Origin: Acidobacteriaceae bacterium
Lineage (GTDB): Bacteria > Acidobacteriota > Terriglobia > Terriglobales > Acidobacteriaceae
DNA: 64,000 bases
Direction: 5' to 3'
Assembly (NCBI GenBank): GCA_030041045.1
Contig: JASHOQ010000048.1
Coordinates: 62,001-126,000, forward strand
Shown here piece after piece: positions 36,413 through 45,195 of this stretch. The notes beneath the pieces were generated by a model. It did no database searches and was not told the origin of the DNA. It saw only the letters and a program-made list of their open reading frames with translations. The translations under genes were made by a program, and so were the position numbers. Numbering within the stretch: the stretch's first letter is position 1; every line of letters begins with the position of its first letter.

Positions 36413-39400
36413 GATAATCCACGCGAATGGTCAGAATTTCATAAGGATGAATCGGTACCCGCACTTGATCGCCCGCCGTCTCTAGCGCGCTGCCCTCCGG
36501 CGCCTCCATGAGATTCGTCACCGTCGCTCCGGTTGCGCCCGGCGGAATGTGAAACTCTGCTGTCGCATCCTTGCCCGCCCACTCGTACGCGCGGAAAATC
36601 AGCCCATTTGCGTCCTCGGCTTTTTTCACCGCCGTCAGCACCACGTCGTCCGGACCCGCCGAGGCAAACGAGTGCTGCGCCGGCAGCGGTCCCGCGTGCG
36701 CGGTGGTGACCACGGCCTTGAGCGGATAGTCGTACTCCCAGCCATGGCGGACGGTCAGCGCATCCTTCCATGTGCCCGCATGCGGGTAGAGCGCATAGTC
36801 GAAATGGTGCTCACCCTGGTCGGCGTCGGGGTCGGGCCAGGTGGGTCCGCGCAGCAGCGAAAGGCGCAGCAGGTTGCCTACGGCATCGTACCCGTACTTG
36901 TCCTTGTTCAGCAGACTGAAGCCGTGCTTCTCGTCGCCCAGGTCGGCCCAGCGCATGGCCGGCACCTCAAACTGCGCTTTCTCCCAGGAGTTGTTGCGCG
37001 TGGTTGCGCGCTCAATCTCGCCGTAGGGAATCTCATAGGTGGCAAAGTCGCTCGCCGCGGCCAGCGGAAAAGCGGCTTTGAGCAGCACATGGCGCTCGTG
37101 CCAATCAAATTGGTTGTCGATGTTGACCAGGCCCGCGCCCGGCGGCAGCGTGATGGTCTGCACGAACTTCGAGCTCTGCCATGTGCGCGTGACGCGGATG
37201 GCGGGATGGTTGCTCTTGGCGCCGACCAGCTCCACCGAGTCGGCCGAGTCGAGCAGCGAAGGTGTCTCGTCCAGCGTGCCGGGATCGATGTTCCAGGCAT
37301 CGTAGTCCTTGGGCGTGTCCTTGAAGGCCTGCAGCTCGTTGCCGCACGCACCCTTGGCCAGGTACTCGGTGCCGGCCAGCTGAATGCTGGTGATGCAGCC
37401 GCTCTTCTTGTCCACAGCCACGCGCAGATTGTGGTCCGCAAGTTGCAGCGTCGCGCCCTGGTCCGTGGCCGCTGCGCCCACGCCTGCGGCGCCGCGCTTG
37501 CTCGTCACGCGGATCACTTTGTAGCCCAGCGCGGGCACGTTGTCCACGTGAAAGGTGAGATTGGCCACGCCGGTCTTCGCGTCGATCGAGGCTTCTTCGG
37601 GCTCGGTGACGCCGCCGGCCGGATCGACGATGTCCACTGCGCTCGCCGGCTCAGGCAGCTGCACCGTCGCGCTTACATCGCCCGAGCGCTCCCAACCCAG
37701 CGGGTTGAAGATGAGCACGGGCACGCCTTCGCCCTTGGTGTTCACCTGCTCGCCGAGGGTCTTGAGCGCATCGCCGCTGATCTCGTTGGTCGACCAGCGG
37801 ACCACGGCGTAGTCCTTCTGCGCGTCCTTGTAAATCACGCCGATGCCGGAGCCCGCAGCCAGGTCGTGGAACTGGTTGAAGAGCACTTTCTTCCAGTCCT
37901 CTGTTAGTTCAGCTCCGGGGTATGTGAACGTTCCCTGCCCGGGAAGGGCCCACGCCAGCGACGACCATTTCTCCGCGTTCAGCACCTCTTCTTCCGCGGT
38001 GCGCATACTGTGCTTGTGGTTGGCCTGCGTGGTAAAGACGCCGCGGTGATACTCGAAGTAAAGCTCTGAGTTCCAGGTGGGAATCGCAATTCTGCCGGCA
38101 ACGGGATCGGGCGGCTTGTAGCCTTTGGCAATCGACTGATAATTCCACGTAGGGCTGTCGGGCGCCACCTGCGTTTGCACGGTGGAGAACCAGGAGAGCG
38201 CGGTGCCGAACTCATAGCGGGGATTGACGTGGTTGAGCTCGACGCGGCGAAAACCCTCGTCGAGCATGGCGCGCGTCGGTCCGCCGCCGTGGTCGCTCAC
38301 GCCGAAGAGGTCCATCAGGTCGAGCAGGCCGGGCGAGCGCTCGCGGGCCACGGCCAGGTCGTCGGAGAGGCGCACCGGATTGAGCGTGGTGTTCCCGTAA
38401 CCATGAGGAAAATAGGTGAGCACCTTCGAACCGTCCGGTGACTCCCACCAGAACAGCTTGAAGGGCAGCTGATTGGTGTCGTTCCACGACATCTTCTGCG
38501 TGACAAAGTAGTCCACGCCGCTCCTCTTGTAGATCTGCGGGAGCTGCCAGTTGTATCCAAAGGAATCGGGATTCCATCCCACACGCACATCGACGCCGTA
38601 GTTCTGGAGATACCAGCGCTTGCCCACGAGTAATTGCCGCACCTGCGATTCGCCGTCAGGCATATTCAGGTCGGGCTCGACCCACATGCCGCCCACCACC
38701 TCCCAGCGCCCCTCCTTGATGCGCCTCTTGATCTCGGCGTTCATGTCCGGATATTTCTCCGCCATCCACTCGTTGTACTGCGCCGCCGACTGCGTGTAGC
38801 AATAACCGGGGTACTCGTTCATCAACTGCAGAGCCGTCCCGAACGTGCGCCGCACCACGTCGACGGTTTCCGTCCAGGGCCACAGCCAGGCCGCATCGAT
38901 GTGCGCGTTGCCCACCAGATGAAAGGTGGCCTGCCCGATGAGCGGCTTGAGCGCCTCCAGCTGCGCCTCGGCGGCGATGAGGCTGGAGTCGAACCTTCCC
39001 TGGTCGCGCGCGTCCAGTGCGCTCAAGTCCACGTCGTGGATGGCGGTCTCCAGCGTGTCTTCCTTCGAAGAGTCGCCCGGTGCGAGCGAAGGCAGGAGCA
39101 GCGCCGCGGAGAGCAGCTCTTCGCGCAAATCCTCAGGATTGGGCCGGTTCTCGGGAAAATCGACCTTGAGTGTGGCGCCGTTGAAAGTCTTCTGGTCCAC
39201 GGTCTCGAGCAGCTTCACGGCCACCACCACCTTGTCGCCGGGACGGGCGTTGTCGAACAGCACCATCGGCTCCAGGTCGTCGCCCATGGCCACGCGCCGT
39301 CCGTTGAAGTAAAGAATCTGCGGCATCGGGCCGTTGGCCGAAGCATGAAACTGGAACCAGATGCGCGCGCCGGTCAGGTCGTAGCCGTTCAGCGCATCCG

Positions 39401-39713
39401 GCACCTGGAAGGTCTGGCGAAACCAAACGGCGGCGTTTGCCGCCTTGGTATGCACGGCAATCGTCTCCCAGCTGCTGTCGTCCAGGTTCGGGTCTTCGCC
39501 ATGCGCCACATCGCCGCTGTGGATCTTCCACGCGCCATCGGGCAGCTCACGCAGGCTGCCCAGCCGGTCGACGATGGTCTGCGCATCCGCCGGCAGAAGC
39601 GACGTGGCTTTGACAAAGGGGTCCACATCCTGCTCGGCCAAAGCCGGCACGGCAAACAGCAAAAAAAGAAACGCGAGCAGGACAGGAGACGTTTTCAAAA
39701 CGCGCATCATCAC
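36402..39713 (-). CDS. Exported alpha-mannosidase, GH38
   Basis: Large glycoside hydrolase, 1103 residues, with signal peptide (VLLAFLFLLFAVPALAEQ). An N-terminal beta-sandwich (~50-220, WFRQTFQVPD) precedes the GH38 catalytic domain. Zinc site and active site: GNAHIDAAWLWPWTETV, MWVEPDLNMPDGES, and the nucleophile Asp in GWNPDSFGYNWQLPQI; the zinc His pair is completed in VSDHGGGPT. The middle and C-terminal mannosidase domains follow to residue ~1100. It cleaves alpha-mannosides outside the cytoplasm. The sialate O-acetylesterase gene upstream on the same strand suggests a shared role in scavenging glycans, but 550 bp of repeats separate them. Confidence 0.95.
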   Translation of the reverse strand: MMMRVLKTSPVLLAFLFLLFAVPALAEQDVDPFVKATSLLPADAQTIVDRLGSLRELPDGAWKIHSGDVAHGEDPNLDDSSWETIAVHTKAANAAVWFRQTFQVPDALNGYDLTGARIWFQFHASANGPMPQILYFNGRRVAMGDDLEPMVLFDNARPGDKVVVAVKLLETVDQKTFNGATLKVDFPENRPNPEDLREELLSAALLLPSLAPGDSSKEDTLETAIHDVDLSALDARDQGRFDSSLIAAEAQLEALKPLIGQATFHLVGNAHIDAAWLWPWTETVDVVRRTFGTALQLMNEYPGYCYTQSAAQYNEWMAEKYPDMNAEIKRRIKEGRWEVVGGMWVEPDLNMPDGESQVRQLLVGKRWYLQNYGVDVRVGWNPDSFGYNWQLPQIYKRSGVDYFVTQKMSWNDTNQLPFKLFWWESPDGSKVLTYFPHGYGNTTLNPVRLSDDLAVARERSPGLLDLMDLFGVSDHGGGPTRAMLDEGFRRVELNHVNPRYEFGTALSWFSTVQTQVAPDSPTWNYQSIAKGYKPPDPVAGRIAIPTWNSELYFEYHRGVFTTQANHKHSMRTAEEEVLNAEKWSSLAWALPGQGTFTYPGAELTEDWKKVLFNQFHDLAAGSGIGVIYKDAQKDYAVVRWSTNEISGDALKTLGEQVNTKGEGVPVLIFNPLGWERSGDVSATVQLPEPASAVDIVDPAGGVTEPEEASIDAKTGVANLTFHVDNVPALGYKVIRVTSKRGAAGVGAAATDQGATLQLADHNLRVAVDKKSGCITSIQLAGTEYLAKGACGNELQAFKDTPKDYDAWNIDPGTLDETPSLLDSADSVELVGAKSNHPAIRVTRTWQSSKFVQTITLPPGAGLVNIDNQFDWHERHVLLKAAFPLAAASDFATYEIPYGEIERATTRNNSWEKAQFEVPAMRWADLGDEKHGFSLLNKDKYGYDAVGNLLRLSLLRGPTWPDPDADQGEHHFDYALYPHAGTWKDALTVRHGWEYDYPLKAVVTTAHAGPLPAQHSFASAGPDDVVLTAVKKAEDANGLIFRAYEWAGKDATAEFHIPPGATGATVTNLMEAPEGSALETAGDQVRVPIHPYEILTIRVDYPKQ

Positions 39714-39789
39714 GGGGTAACCCTCCGCAGCATTCTAGGGCATCGCCCCCGCCGCGCAAGAGAACGCATGCCGGGCCAGCTCGAAGGGT

Positions 39790-39925
39790 ACGGATTTAAC
39801 CCGCAGGAAAAATTGCCCGAAGGACAGACGTCGCTTCACCGACCGCGGAAAAAACCGATGGAAGAGGTCTTGTAACAAGGGCACGGCTTGTCGGGGCCCC
39901 ATTGAGCGATTTGTGCTCGATGGGG
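39790..39925. repeat. CTTGTAACAAGGGCACGGC repeat, copy 2
   Basis: Core CCGATGGAAGAGGTCTTGTAAC.. and AAGGGCACGGCTTG match copies at 9290, 54795 and 61080. The right part diverges into a CCCCATTGAGCGATTTGTGC-like palindrome with CTCGATGGGG. Confidence 0.7.
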
Positions 39926-40160
39926 TGACTTCACAGGCTGCGGAAAAACTCCATGGAAGAGGTCTTGTAACAAGGGCACGGCTTTAAAGCATTTTCTGAG
40001 TAGCTATATCCCGAAGACGGAAAGCAGAGTCGACGCGACCAACAGGGAGCGGCGACCTTGCGAAGGAACGGAGAGGACACAGTAACTCAGAAAATGCCGT
40101 AGCCGGGCCAAAAGAAGGGCGCACAGTGCGCACGGGCTTCAGCACCTGCGGATTCTTCTC
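39926..40160. repeat. CTTGTAACAAGGGCACGGC repeat, copy 3, interrupted
   Basis: Left part to CACGGCTT (39984) and right part from GCCGGGCC (40102) are separated by element F. The right part continues with GGGCGCACAGTGCGCACGGGCTTCAGCACC. Rejoined at one TA it has the same length across the junction as the uninterrupted copy at 9290. Confidence 0.8.
39985..40101 (+). repeat. Palindromic TA-flanked element, type 2 copy F
   Basis: 117 bp, differing from copy E at only a few positions (GGAGAGG for GAAGAGG, AGTAACTC for AGCAACTC). Flanked by TA on both sides and lying inside another repeat (copy 3), which shows insertion rather than fortuitous palindromy. Confidence 0.88.
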
Positions 40161-40267
40161 TCTTGATCCGCTGCAAATTCGGCGTTTTCCCGCAGCCTCT
40201 TCAGCCCGCAAACTTCGTCGCGTTCGCGTGACCCACCACACCAAAAACTTCGCGCGTCTCCGCGCGC

Positions 40268-41818
40268 TCAATCTCCGGCCGAAGTGAACGGCGATGCGGG
40301 CAGGCCGGTGCCGTTGAAGAGATTGCAGTCGGGACTGTTCGACCATCCATAGCGCACCAAGACCGGCTGGGCAACATCCGGACTCGAGGCCACAACCGTG
40401 GCGCCTTCAATCCGCGCCGTCGCGGGAGCGAATTTGCCGTCCGCGCCGGCGACCTCAAACCCGCTCACCGCGCCGCCTTTCGCCGTCAATCCCTCGCCAT
40501 GGTCGAACCACACGCGGACGCTCGCGCCCTCCGGCGTCGCCTGGCGGAAGAGCGGCCCGGAATATTCGATCGCCTCGCCGTAGCTCAGCGCCCGCGCTGC
40601 GCGCGCCAGCCGCAGGCCCACATCGAGCTTGTCCGTCGGGTGCACGTTGTCCGGGTTGCCGATGTCGATGGTCACCGCCATGGCCGTGTTGCGCAGCGCG
40701 AGAGCTTTCAACTGTTGCTCGCGCAGCTCGGCCCAGTCCTCGGCCGGCGTGGATTTGAAACTCGAAATCTGCACGTAGAGAAACGGAAAATCGCCTTCGC
40801 CCCACGCGCGGCGCCAGTCCTCGATCAGTGTGCGGAAGATGCGGCCATAGAGCGGCGCGCGCTCGAGCGGGCTGTTGGACTCGCCCTGGTACCAGATCAC
40901 GCCGCGGATGGGAAACGGCGTGAGCGGCGCGATCATGCCGTTCCACAACATGCCGGGACCCCAGCTCTCGAGCGTCGGCACCCAGGGAAACTCGGGCGCG
41001 GGCTTGCCTTCGGCTTTGGCTTCATCCAGGATGCGCTGCTTGTTGGCTTCGCGCAGCAGCGCGTCCGGCTCACCCTCCGTCATCTTGCCCCAGGAAACGA
41101 ACAGGGGCGCGAGCGCCGCGTCCGCGCCCAGCGCAGCCATACGCGTCCACGCCTCACCCGGCGTTCCACCCCAGGTGGAGTCGATCACGCCCACGGGAAC
41201 ATGCTCCTGGCTGCCGATCTCGCGCGCAAAGTACCATGCCACGGCGGAAAAATCCCTGGCCGTCTCTGGCGTCGAGGCCGCCCATCCATCCGTATCGATG
41301 TCGTCCTTGGGATAAAGCGACGCGGCCTTTTTCACGACGAGAAGGCGCATGTCGGGAATCGCCGCGCGGGGAAGGTCCTGGTCGGCCGTGGCCGCCTGGC
41401 GCAACTGAAATTCCATGTTCGATTGCCCCGAAGCCACCCACACGTCGCCTACCAGGATGTCCTCGAGCGTGATCGTCTGCGGCGCGGCCTGCGCTCCGCT
41501 GTCGCCAGCTGCCGGCGTTCCGGTAACCGTCAGCGCAAAAGGCCCTCCTGCGCCGCCCGGCGGCAGATAAACGCTCCAGCGGCCCAGTTCGCCAGCCACC
41601 ATCGCGCGCGTAGCGCCGCGAAAACTCACCTCGATGCTTTCGCCCGGAGCAGCCATGCCCCACACGTGCACGGGCAACTCGCGCTGGACGACCATGTGGT
41701 CGGACAGGACACGGGGAAGCGTCACCTGGGCCCGCGCCCTAACGGCCGGAATCAGAGCCGCGGGAATCAAAATAGGCAACACCGGCAAGACTGCGCGCAG
41801 ACGCATCGGGAACCTCAT
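40268..41818 (-). CDS. Exported sialate O-acetylesterase family protein
   Basis: 516 residues, SGNH/SASA esterase. Signal peptide (LRAVLPVLPILIPAALIPAVRARAQ). An N-terminal beta domain with LPRVLSDHMVVQRELPVHVWGMAAPGE is typical. The nucleophile Ser is in WVASGQSNMEF, the oxyanion-hole region in GVIDSTWGGTPGEAW, and VIWYQGESN is a further family block; the C-terminal His segment is near NVHPTDKLDVGLRLA. It removes acetyl groups from sialic acids or acetylated glycans outside the cytoplasm. The start is ATG 41818 or 41806. Confidence 0.93.
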   Translation of the reverse strand: MRFPMRLRAVLPVLPILIPAALIPAVRARAQVTLPRVLSDHMVVQRELPVHVWGMAAPGESIEVSFRGATRAMVAGELGRWSVYLPPGGAGGPFALTVTGTPAAGDSGAQAAPQTITLEDILVGDVWVASGQSNMEFQLRQAATADQDLPRAAIPDMRLLVVKKAASLYPKDDIDTDGWAASTPETARDFSAVAWYFAREIGSQEHVPVGVIDSTWGGTPGEAWTRMAALGADAALAPLFVSWGKMTEGEPDALLREANKQRILDEAKAEGKPAPEFPWVPTLESWGPGMLWNGMIAPLTPFPIRGVIWYQGESNSPLERAPLYGRIFRTLIEDWRRAWGEGDFPFLYVQISSFKSTPAEDWAELREQQLKALALRNTAMAVTIDIGNPDNVHPTDKLDVGLRLARAARALSYGEAIEYSGPLFRQATPEGASVRVWFDHGEGLTAKGGAVSGFEVAGADGKFAPATARIEGATVVASSPDVAQPVLVRYGWSNSPDCNLFNGTGLPASPFTSAGD

Positions 41819-42159
41819 CGAAAGCTGAAAATATGAAAGCGGATCCTTGTGAAGAATAACGTGAACACGCTAGCAGAACCGGCCGGCGGCCGTCCTTCCT
41901 CGCGCCGGGTATCCGGAGTCGCCTGCTCAAAGCTCGAACCGGTTATCCACATCGGCAAAATCCCCGCCAGGCAGCGGAGACGCAACAATTTCGCGCGGAG
42001 CGGGTCGAATCTAAAGGAGATGCGTGCCGCGCGCAAGTCAAGTCCTGTATTTTCATTGGGTTTCCGTGGAGTACCTGCTCATTTATCGTGGGTTTATCTT
42101 GCCCGGGGCATACTGAAAGAGGAGGAAGAGCATCTGATTTCGGGGAACTGGTGACTGCC

Positions 42160-43224
42160 ATGCGCATGGTACGCAGAACAGCATTTGCTCTCTTGATTTT
42201 TGTCGCGATCGGCGCCGTGGCGCGCGCCCACGCCCAGGCAGCCCTCCTGATGGAGGAGCCTTACGGCTTTTTCGGAGCCCTCAATCCCACCGGCCACAAT
42301 GCCATTTATTTCAATCGCATCTGCGCAGACACGCCGGTGAAGCTGCGCCGCTGCTACCCCGGCGAACCAGGCGTGGTGATTGCCCGCTATCAGGGCATCG
42401 ACGGCTACGACTGGGTAGCCATTCCGCTTATTCCTTATCTTTACGCCGTCGAAAATCCCGCTGAGGTGCCTGTGCACGTCGACCGGAAGATTGTCGACCA
42501 GTTGCGCAACCGCTATTACGAAAGGCACCTCATCAATCTGCTCGGTCCCGGTGTTCCCCCCGGCGACCTCATCCGCGGGGGATGGACGCAACTGGTGGGC
42601 GCAGCCTACGAGCGGCGCATCTTCGCCTTCCGCTTCAACACCACGCCTGAACAGGACGACGCGCTCATTGCGCGCTTGAATGACAGCGCCAACCGCACTC
42701 AGTTCGATCTGCTCTTCTCCAATTGCGCTGACTTTGCGCGCGTGATTTTGAATTCCTATTTTCCGCACAGTTTCCGCCGCAGCATCTTTCCCGATGCAGG
42801 CATGACCACGCCCAAGCAGATCGCGTACAAGCTCAAGCGCTACGGGCGCAAGCATCCTGACCTGGGACTCCAGGTCTTTGAGATTCCGCAGGTGCCCGGC
42901 TACCGGCGCTTGAGCCACGCCAACAAGAGCATCGATGAATCGTTTGTGACCACCGTTTACGCCATCCCCATCACCATTCTGAATCCGTACGTGACCTGCG
43001 CTCTGGTGGTGGATTACCTGATGCGCGGCGAATACCATCTCATCCCCAAGCATCCTGAGGTTCTGGGGCCGGAGACGCTCACGGCCTTGACGCTGCCGGG
43101 CGTGACCCTCGACAATCCTGGCGTGGCCGGTACGCAGAATTCCGGCGCCGCTTTGGGCGCAACCCCAACCCAAGTGGCAGCGGGAAGCCAGTCCGTCCTG
43201 ACAGGAACCAAAACGATGCAATGA
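42160..43224 (+). CDS. Exported papain-fold-like protein (DUF4105-like)
   Basis: 354 residues from ATG 42160 (a GTG three codons earlier is possible). Signal peptide RRTAFALLIFVAIGAVARAHAQA. A conserved His in NPTGHNAIYFNRICAD and a Cys in LLFSNCADFARVILNSYFP give the His/Asn-Cys arrangement of NlpC/P60- and DUF4105-type papain folds, so a cysteine hydrolase or transferase is possible; this is inference from two motifs. A hydrophobic stretch, TTVYAIPITILNPYVTCALVV, lies near residue 270, followed by a Gly/Ala/Thr-rich tail. Its stop overlaps the next gene's start (ATGA). Confidence 0.75.
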   Translation: MRMVRRTAFALLIFVAIGAVARAHAQAALLMEEPYGFFGALNPTGHNAIYFNRICADTPVKLRRCYPGEPGVVIARYQGIDGYDWVAIPLIPYLYAVENPAEVPVHVDRKIVDQLRNRYYERHLINLLGPGVPPGDLIRGGWTQLVGAAYERRIFAFRFNTTPEQDDALIARLNDSANRTQFDLLFSNCADFARVILNSYFPHSFRRSIFPDAGMTTPKQIAYKLKRYGRKHPDLGLQVFEIPQVPGYRRLSHANKSIDESFVTTVYAIPITILNPYVTCALVVDYLMRGEYHLIPKHPEVLGPETLTALTLPGVTLDNPGVAGTQNSGAALGATPTQVAAGSQSVLTGTKTMQ

Positions 43225-43655
43225 GCCAGACTCCGCAGAGCTTCAAAAACCACGCGCGTTTCGATCCTCTTTTCCATTTCTTTCTCGGCTCAGTCGTCTT
43301 CATCAACGTGATCTGCGCGATCGTCGCGCTCATTCGCCATCCCCACTGGCATTCGGCGTGGTGGCTGGTGCTCTCTGTGGCCGCCCTCGTGGCCGCCTTC
43401 AAGATCCGTCTTTATGCGCTCAAGGTGCAGGACCGCGTGATTCGCCTTGAGGAGCGGCTGCGCCTGCAGGCGCTCGCGCCCGCGGAGTGGCACGCGCAGA
43501 TCTACCGGCTGAGCGAAGATCAGCTCATCGGCCTGCGTTTCGCCGCCGACGACGAGGTGGTCGAGCTCGCCAAGCAGGCCCTCGAGCAAAACCTGAACCG
43601 CAAGCAGATCAAGCAGCGCATCAAGAATTGGCGCGCCGACCATTGGCGCGTGTGA
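43221..43655 (+). CDS. DUF6526-like membrane protein
   Basis: 144 residues. It begins SFKNHARFDPLFHFF, then two transmembrane helices (FLGSVVFINVICAIVALI and WWLVLSVAALVAAF). The cytoplasmic tail has KIRLYALKVQDRVIRLEERLRL, a likely coiled coil, and DQLIGLRFAADDEVVELAKQAL..RKQIKQRIKNWRADHWRV. This is the layout of the DUF6526 family, function unknown. It overlaps the upstream stop by 4 bp, so it is coupled to the papain-fold-like gene. Confidence 0.85.
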   Translation: MSQTPQSFKNHARFDPLFHFFLGSVVFINVICAIVALIRHPHWHSAWWLVLSVAALVAAFKIRLYALKVQDRVIRLEERLRLQALAPAEWHAQIYRLSEDQLIGLRFAADDEVVELAKQALEQNLNRKQIKQRIKNWRADHWRV

Positions 43656-43724
43656 CGCGCCAGGCTCCCTCCCGGGAAACGTTCGCATACATGGCCTTGC
43701 AAAAGCCCGCGACCTGCCGCGCAA

Positions 43725-43925
43725 CGTCATCCCGCAGCGATGCCGCGAAAATAGCCCAGGAACGCGTCCCGATGAGATGCCCCGAGAACAAGCTCCGGAA
43801 CCCATCCCGTAGGGATGCCGGAAAATAGCCCAGGACAACCCTTACCCCGAGCGAAGTCGAGGGGGAAGGGGCAGTCCTGGGAACAGGGCAAAAAGAATCA
43901 CAAGCCCCGTAGGGGCGACGGAAAT
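43725..43925. repeat. CCCGTAGGG-type repeat cluster
   Basis: Three to four partial units with CATCCCGYAGSGATGCCG, RAAAATAGCCCAGGA and CCCCGTAGGGGCG occur in ~200 bp, related to the 86-bp array at 17567-17930 by ATAGCCCA and CCCGTAGGGG. A CCCCGAGCGAAGTCGAGGGG palindrome is embedded. Placed downstream of two convergent genes. Confidence 0.75.
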
Positions 43926-43938
43926 GAACCACGGTCCG

Positions 43939-45114
43939 TCACTCCAGCCAACCCTTCTTCGCCAATTTCTTCAACGTCGCCGGGCTGGCCCCGCACTGCT
44001 TGAGGATCGACTTCAGGTCGTTGCCTTCGCACTCCCAGTCAATCGCGAAGGCAACAAATCCCTCTGCGGTTGGCAGCGCTCCAGGGACAAGCTTGGTCAC
44101 CAGAAGTGCCGCCCGTCTGAGCATCTTCGATCCGCCATCCCACTGCTCTGTTTCCCCAAGCCTCGCCGTGAACTCCGCCATCTCGGGCTCGAAGTCTTCG
44201 TTCTGGAGAGTGATCCATCGGGCCGGAGCAATCGCCAGAACCAGGCAGAGATTTGCGATCGCATCGCGTTCCGTGGCCGCAATCACGCCAGGAAGGTATT
44301 CCGTAACAGACCGATAAGAAAGCTCTATGGCCTGAAGAGGCGAATCAAGCCCGGAATTCTTCAGAGCCTCCATCGTGCTGGAGGCGATCTTCTCCGAGAG
44401 CTTCGCCGCCAGCGCCTTCACGCTGCTCTTCGACCGCGCTGCAAACTCGGTAAATCTTGAGCCATCTTTGTTGATCCGCACCACCTGCATGAGCTTGCCG
44501 TTTGCCGCGTAGCGATAGTCGAGCGCTGAAAGTTGCGGAGACAGCCCCTTGCCCTCGAATGAGGCTCGCCCGCGGACAATCCGGCCGTCTTCAGATTCAT
44601 ATTCCTCCACGTGCATCCAGTAGAAATGCGGGTTCCCGGCGATCGCGGCAATGGCGTCTTTTCCCCTGCGACCGCCCAGGTGCGACCCGCCGCCGTCGAT
44701 TTCGATGCGCTGGTAGCTGGCAGGTAGACCGTTGCGCAAAGTCATTCGCGCGTAGCCTGACACCACTTCCGTTTGCACACAAAATTCGATATGCTCCACT
44801 TCCTCGTCGCTGTATTGAAAAAGCCCCTGCCAGTCAAAATGATTTGTCGGATGGCGGCACGTGGAACGGATCGGCCGTCCCTTGTCATCGAGCCAGTACG
44901 TCCAAAAGGAGCTGCCCGTTTCCGGGGTCATTGAAAGCACGCGCCCGCCGGCCGGAAATCTGCTCGGGGTGTAGCCCTTCAGATTGAACAAGGGCGCACG
45001 CGCGTAAATCGCGCGCAGGCCCGTTTGCGGCGTCGCGCTTATTTCGCCCCATCGATCGAATGCCTTCTGCCAGCGCTTCCAAAGTTCTTCGCGAAGCGCC
45101 TCAAGACCATCCAT
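43939..45114 (-). CDS. Hypothetical protein
   Basis: 391 residues, no signal peptide and no membrane helix. Unknown function. The N-terminal half includes a run with LKGYTPSRFPAGGRVLS and SFWTYWLDDKGRPIRS, suggestive of RHS-like strand pairs (xYWLDxxGRPI) but without repeats. The C-terminal ~130 residues are helical with a hydrophobic core and end in ILKQCGASPATLKKLAKKGWL. No neighbour gives a clue: it stands between repeats and the cytochrome gene on the same strand, 55 bp apart with a heptamer array between them. Confidence 0.7.
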   Translation of the reverse strand: MDGLEALREELWKRWQKAFDRWGEISATPQTGLRAIYARAPLFNLKGYTPSRFPAGGRVLSMTPETGSSFWTYWLDDKGRPIRSTCRHPTNHFDWQGLFQYSDEEVEHIEFCVQTEVVSGYARMTLRNGLPASYQRIEIDGGGSHLGGRRGKDAIAAIAGNPHFYWMHVEEYESEDGRIVRGRASFEGKGLSPQLSALDYRYAANGKLMQVVRINKDGSRFTEFAARSKSSVKALAAKLSEKIASSTMEALKNSGLDSPLQAIELSYRSVTEYLPGVIAATERDAIANLCLVLAIAPARWITLQNEDFEPEMAEFTARLGETEQWDGGSKMLRRAALLVTKLVPGALPTAEGFVAFAIDWECEGNDLKSILKQCGASPATLKKLAKKGWLE

Positions 45115-45139
45115 GCAATGAAGTATACGAATCTACGTC

Positions 45140-45195
45140 GAGCGCTCCCCGTTCCCCGGTCCCTGGTCCCTAGTCCCTGCTCCCTGCTCCCTCCC
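45140..45195. repeat. Heptamer array (CCCTGGT/CCCTAGT/CCCTGCT)
   Basis: Seven-base units repeated from about 45148 to 45193, extending into the last codons of the cytochrome gene (the GEGAGS tail). Confidence 0.8.

Noticed and set aside
41943..41951. Perfect DnaA-box consensus TTATCCACA (another at 60807-60815 on the minus strand)
   Set aside because: Two isolated boxes 19 kb apart, no cluster, no AT-rich unwinding region, and no dnaA, dnaN or gyrB nearby.
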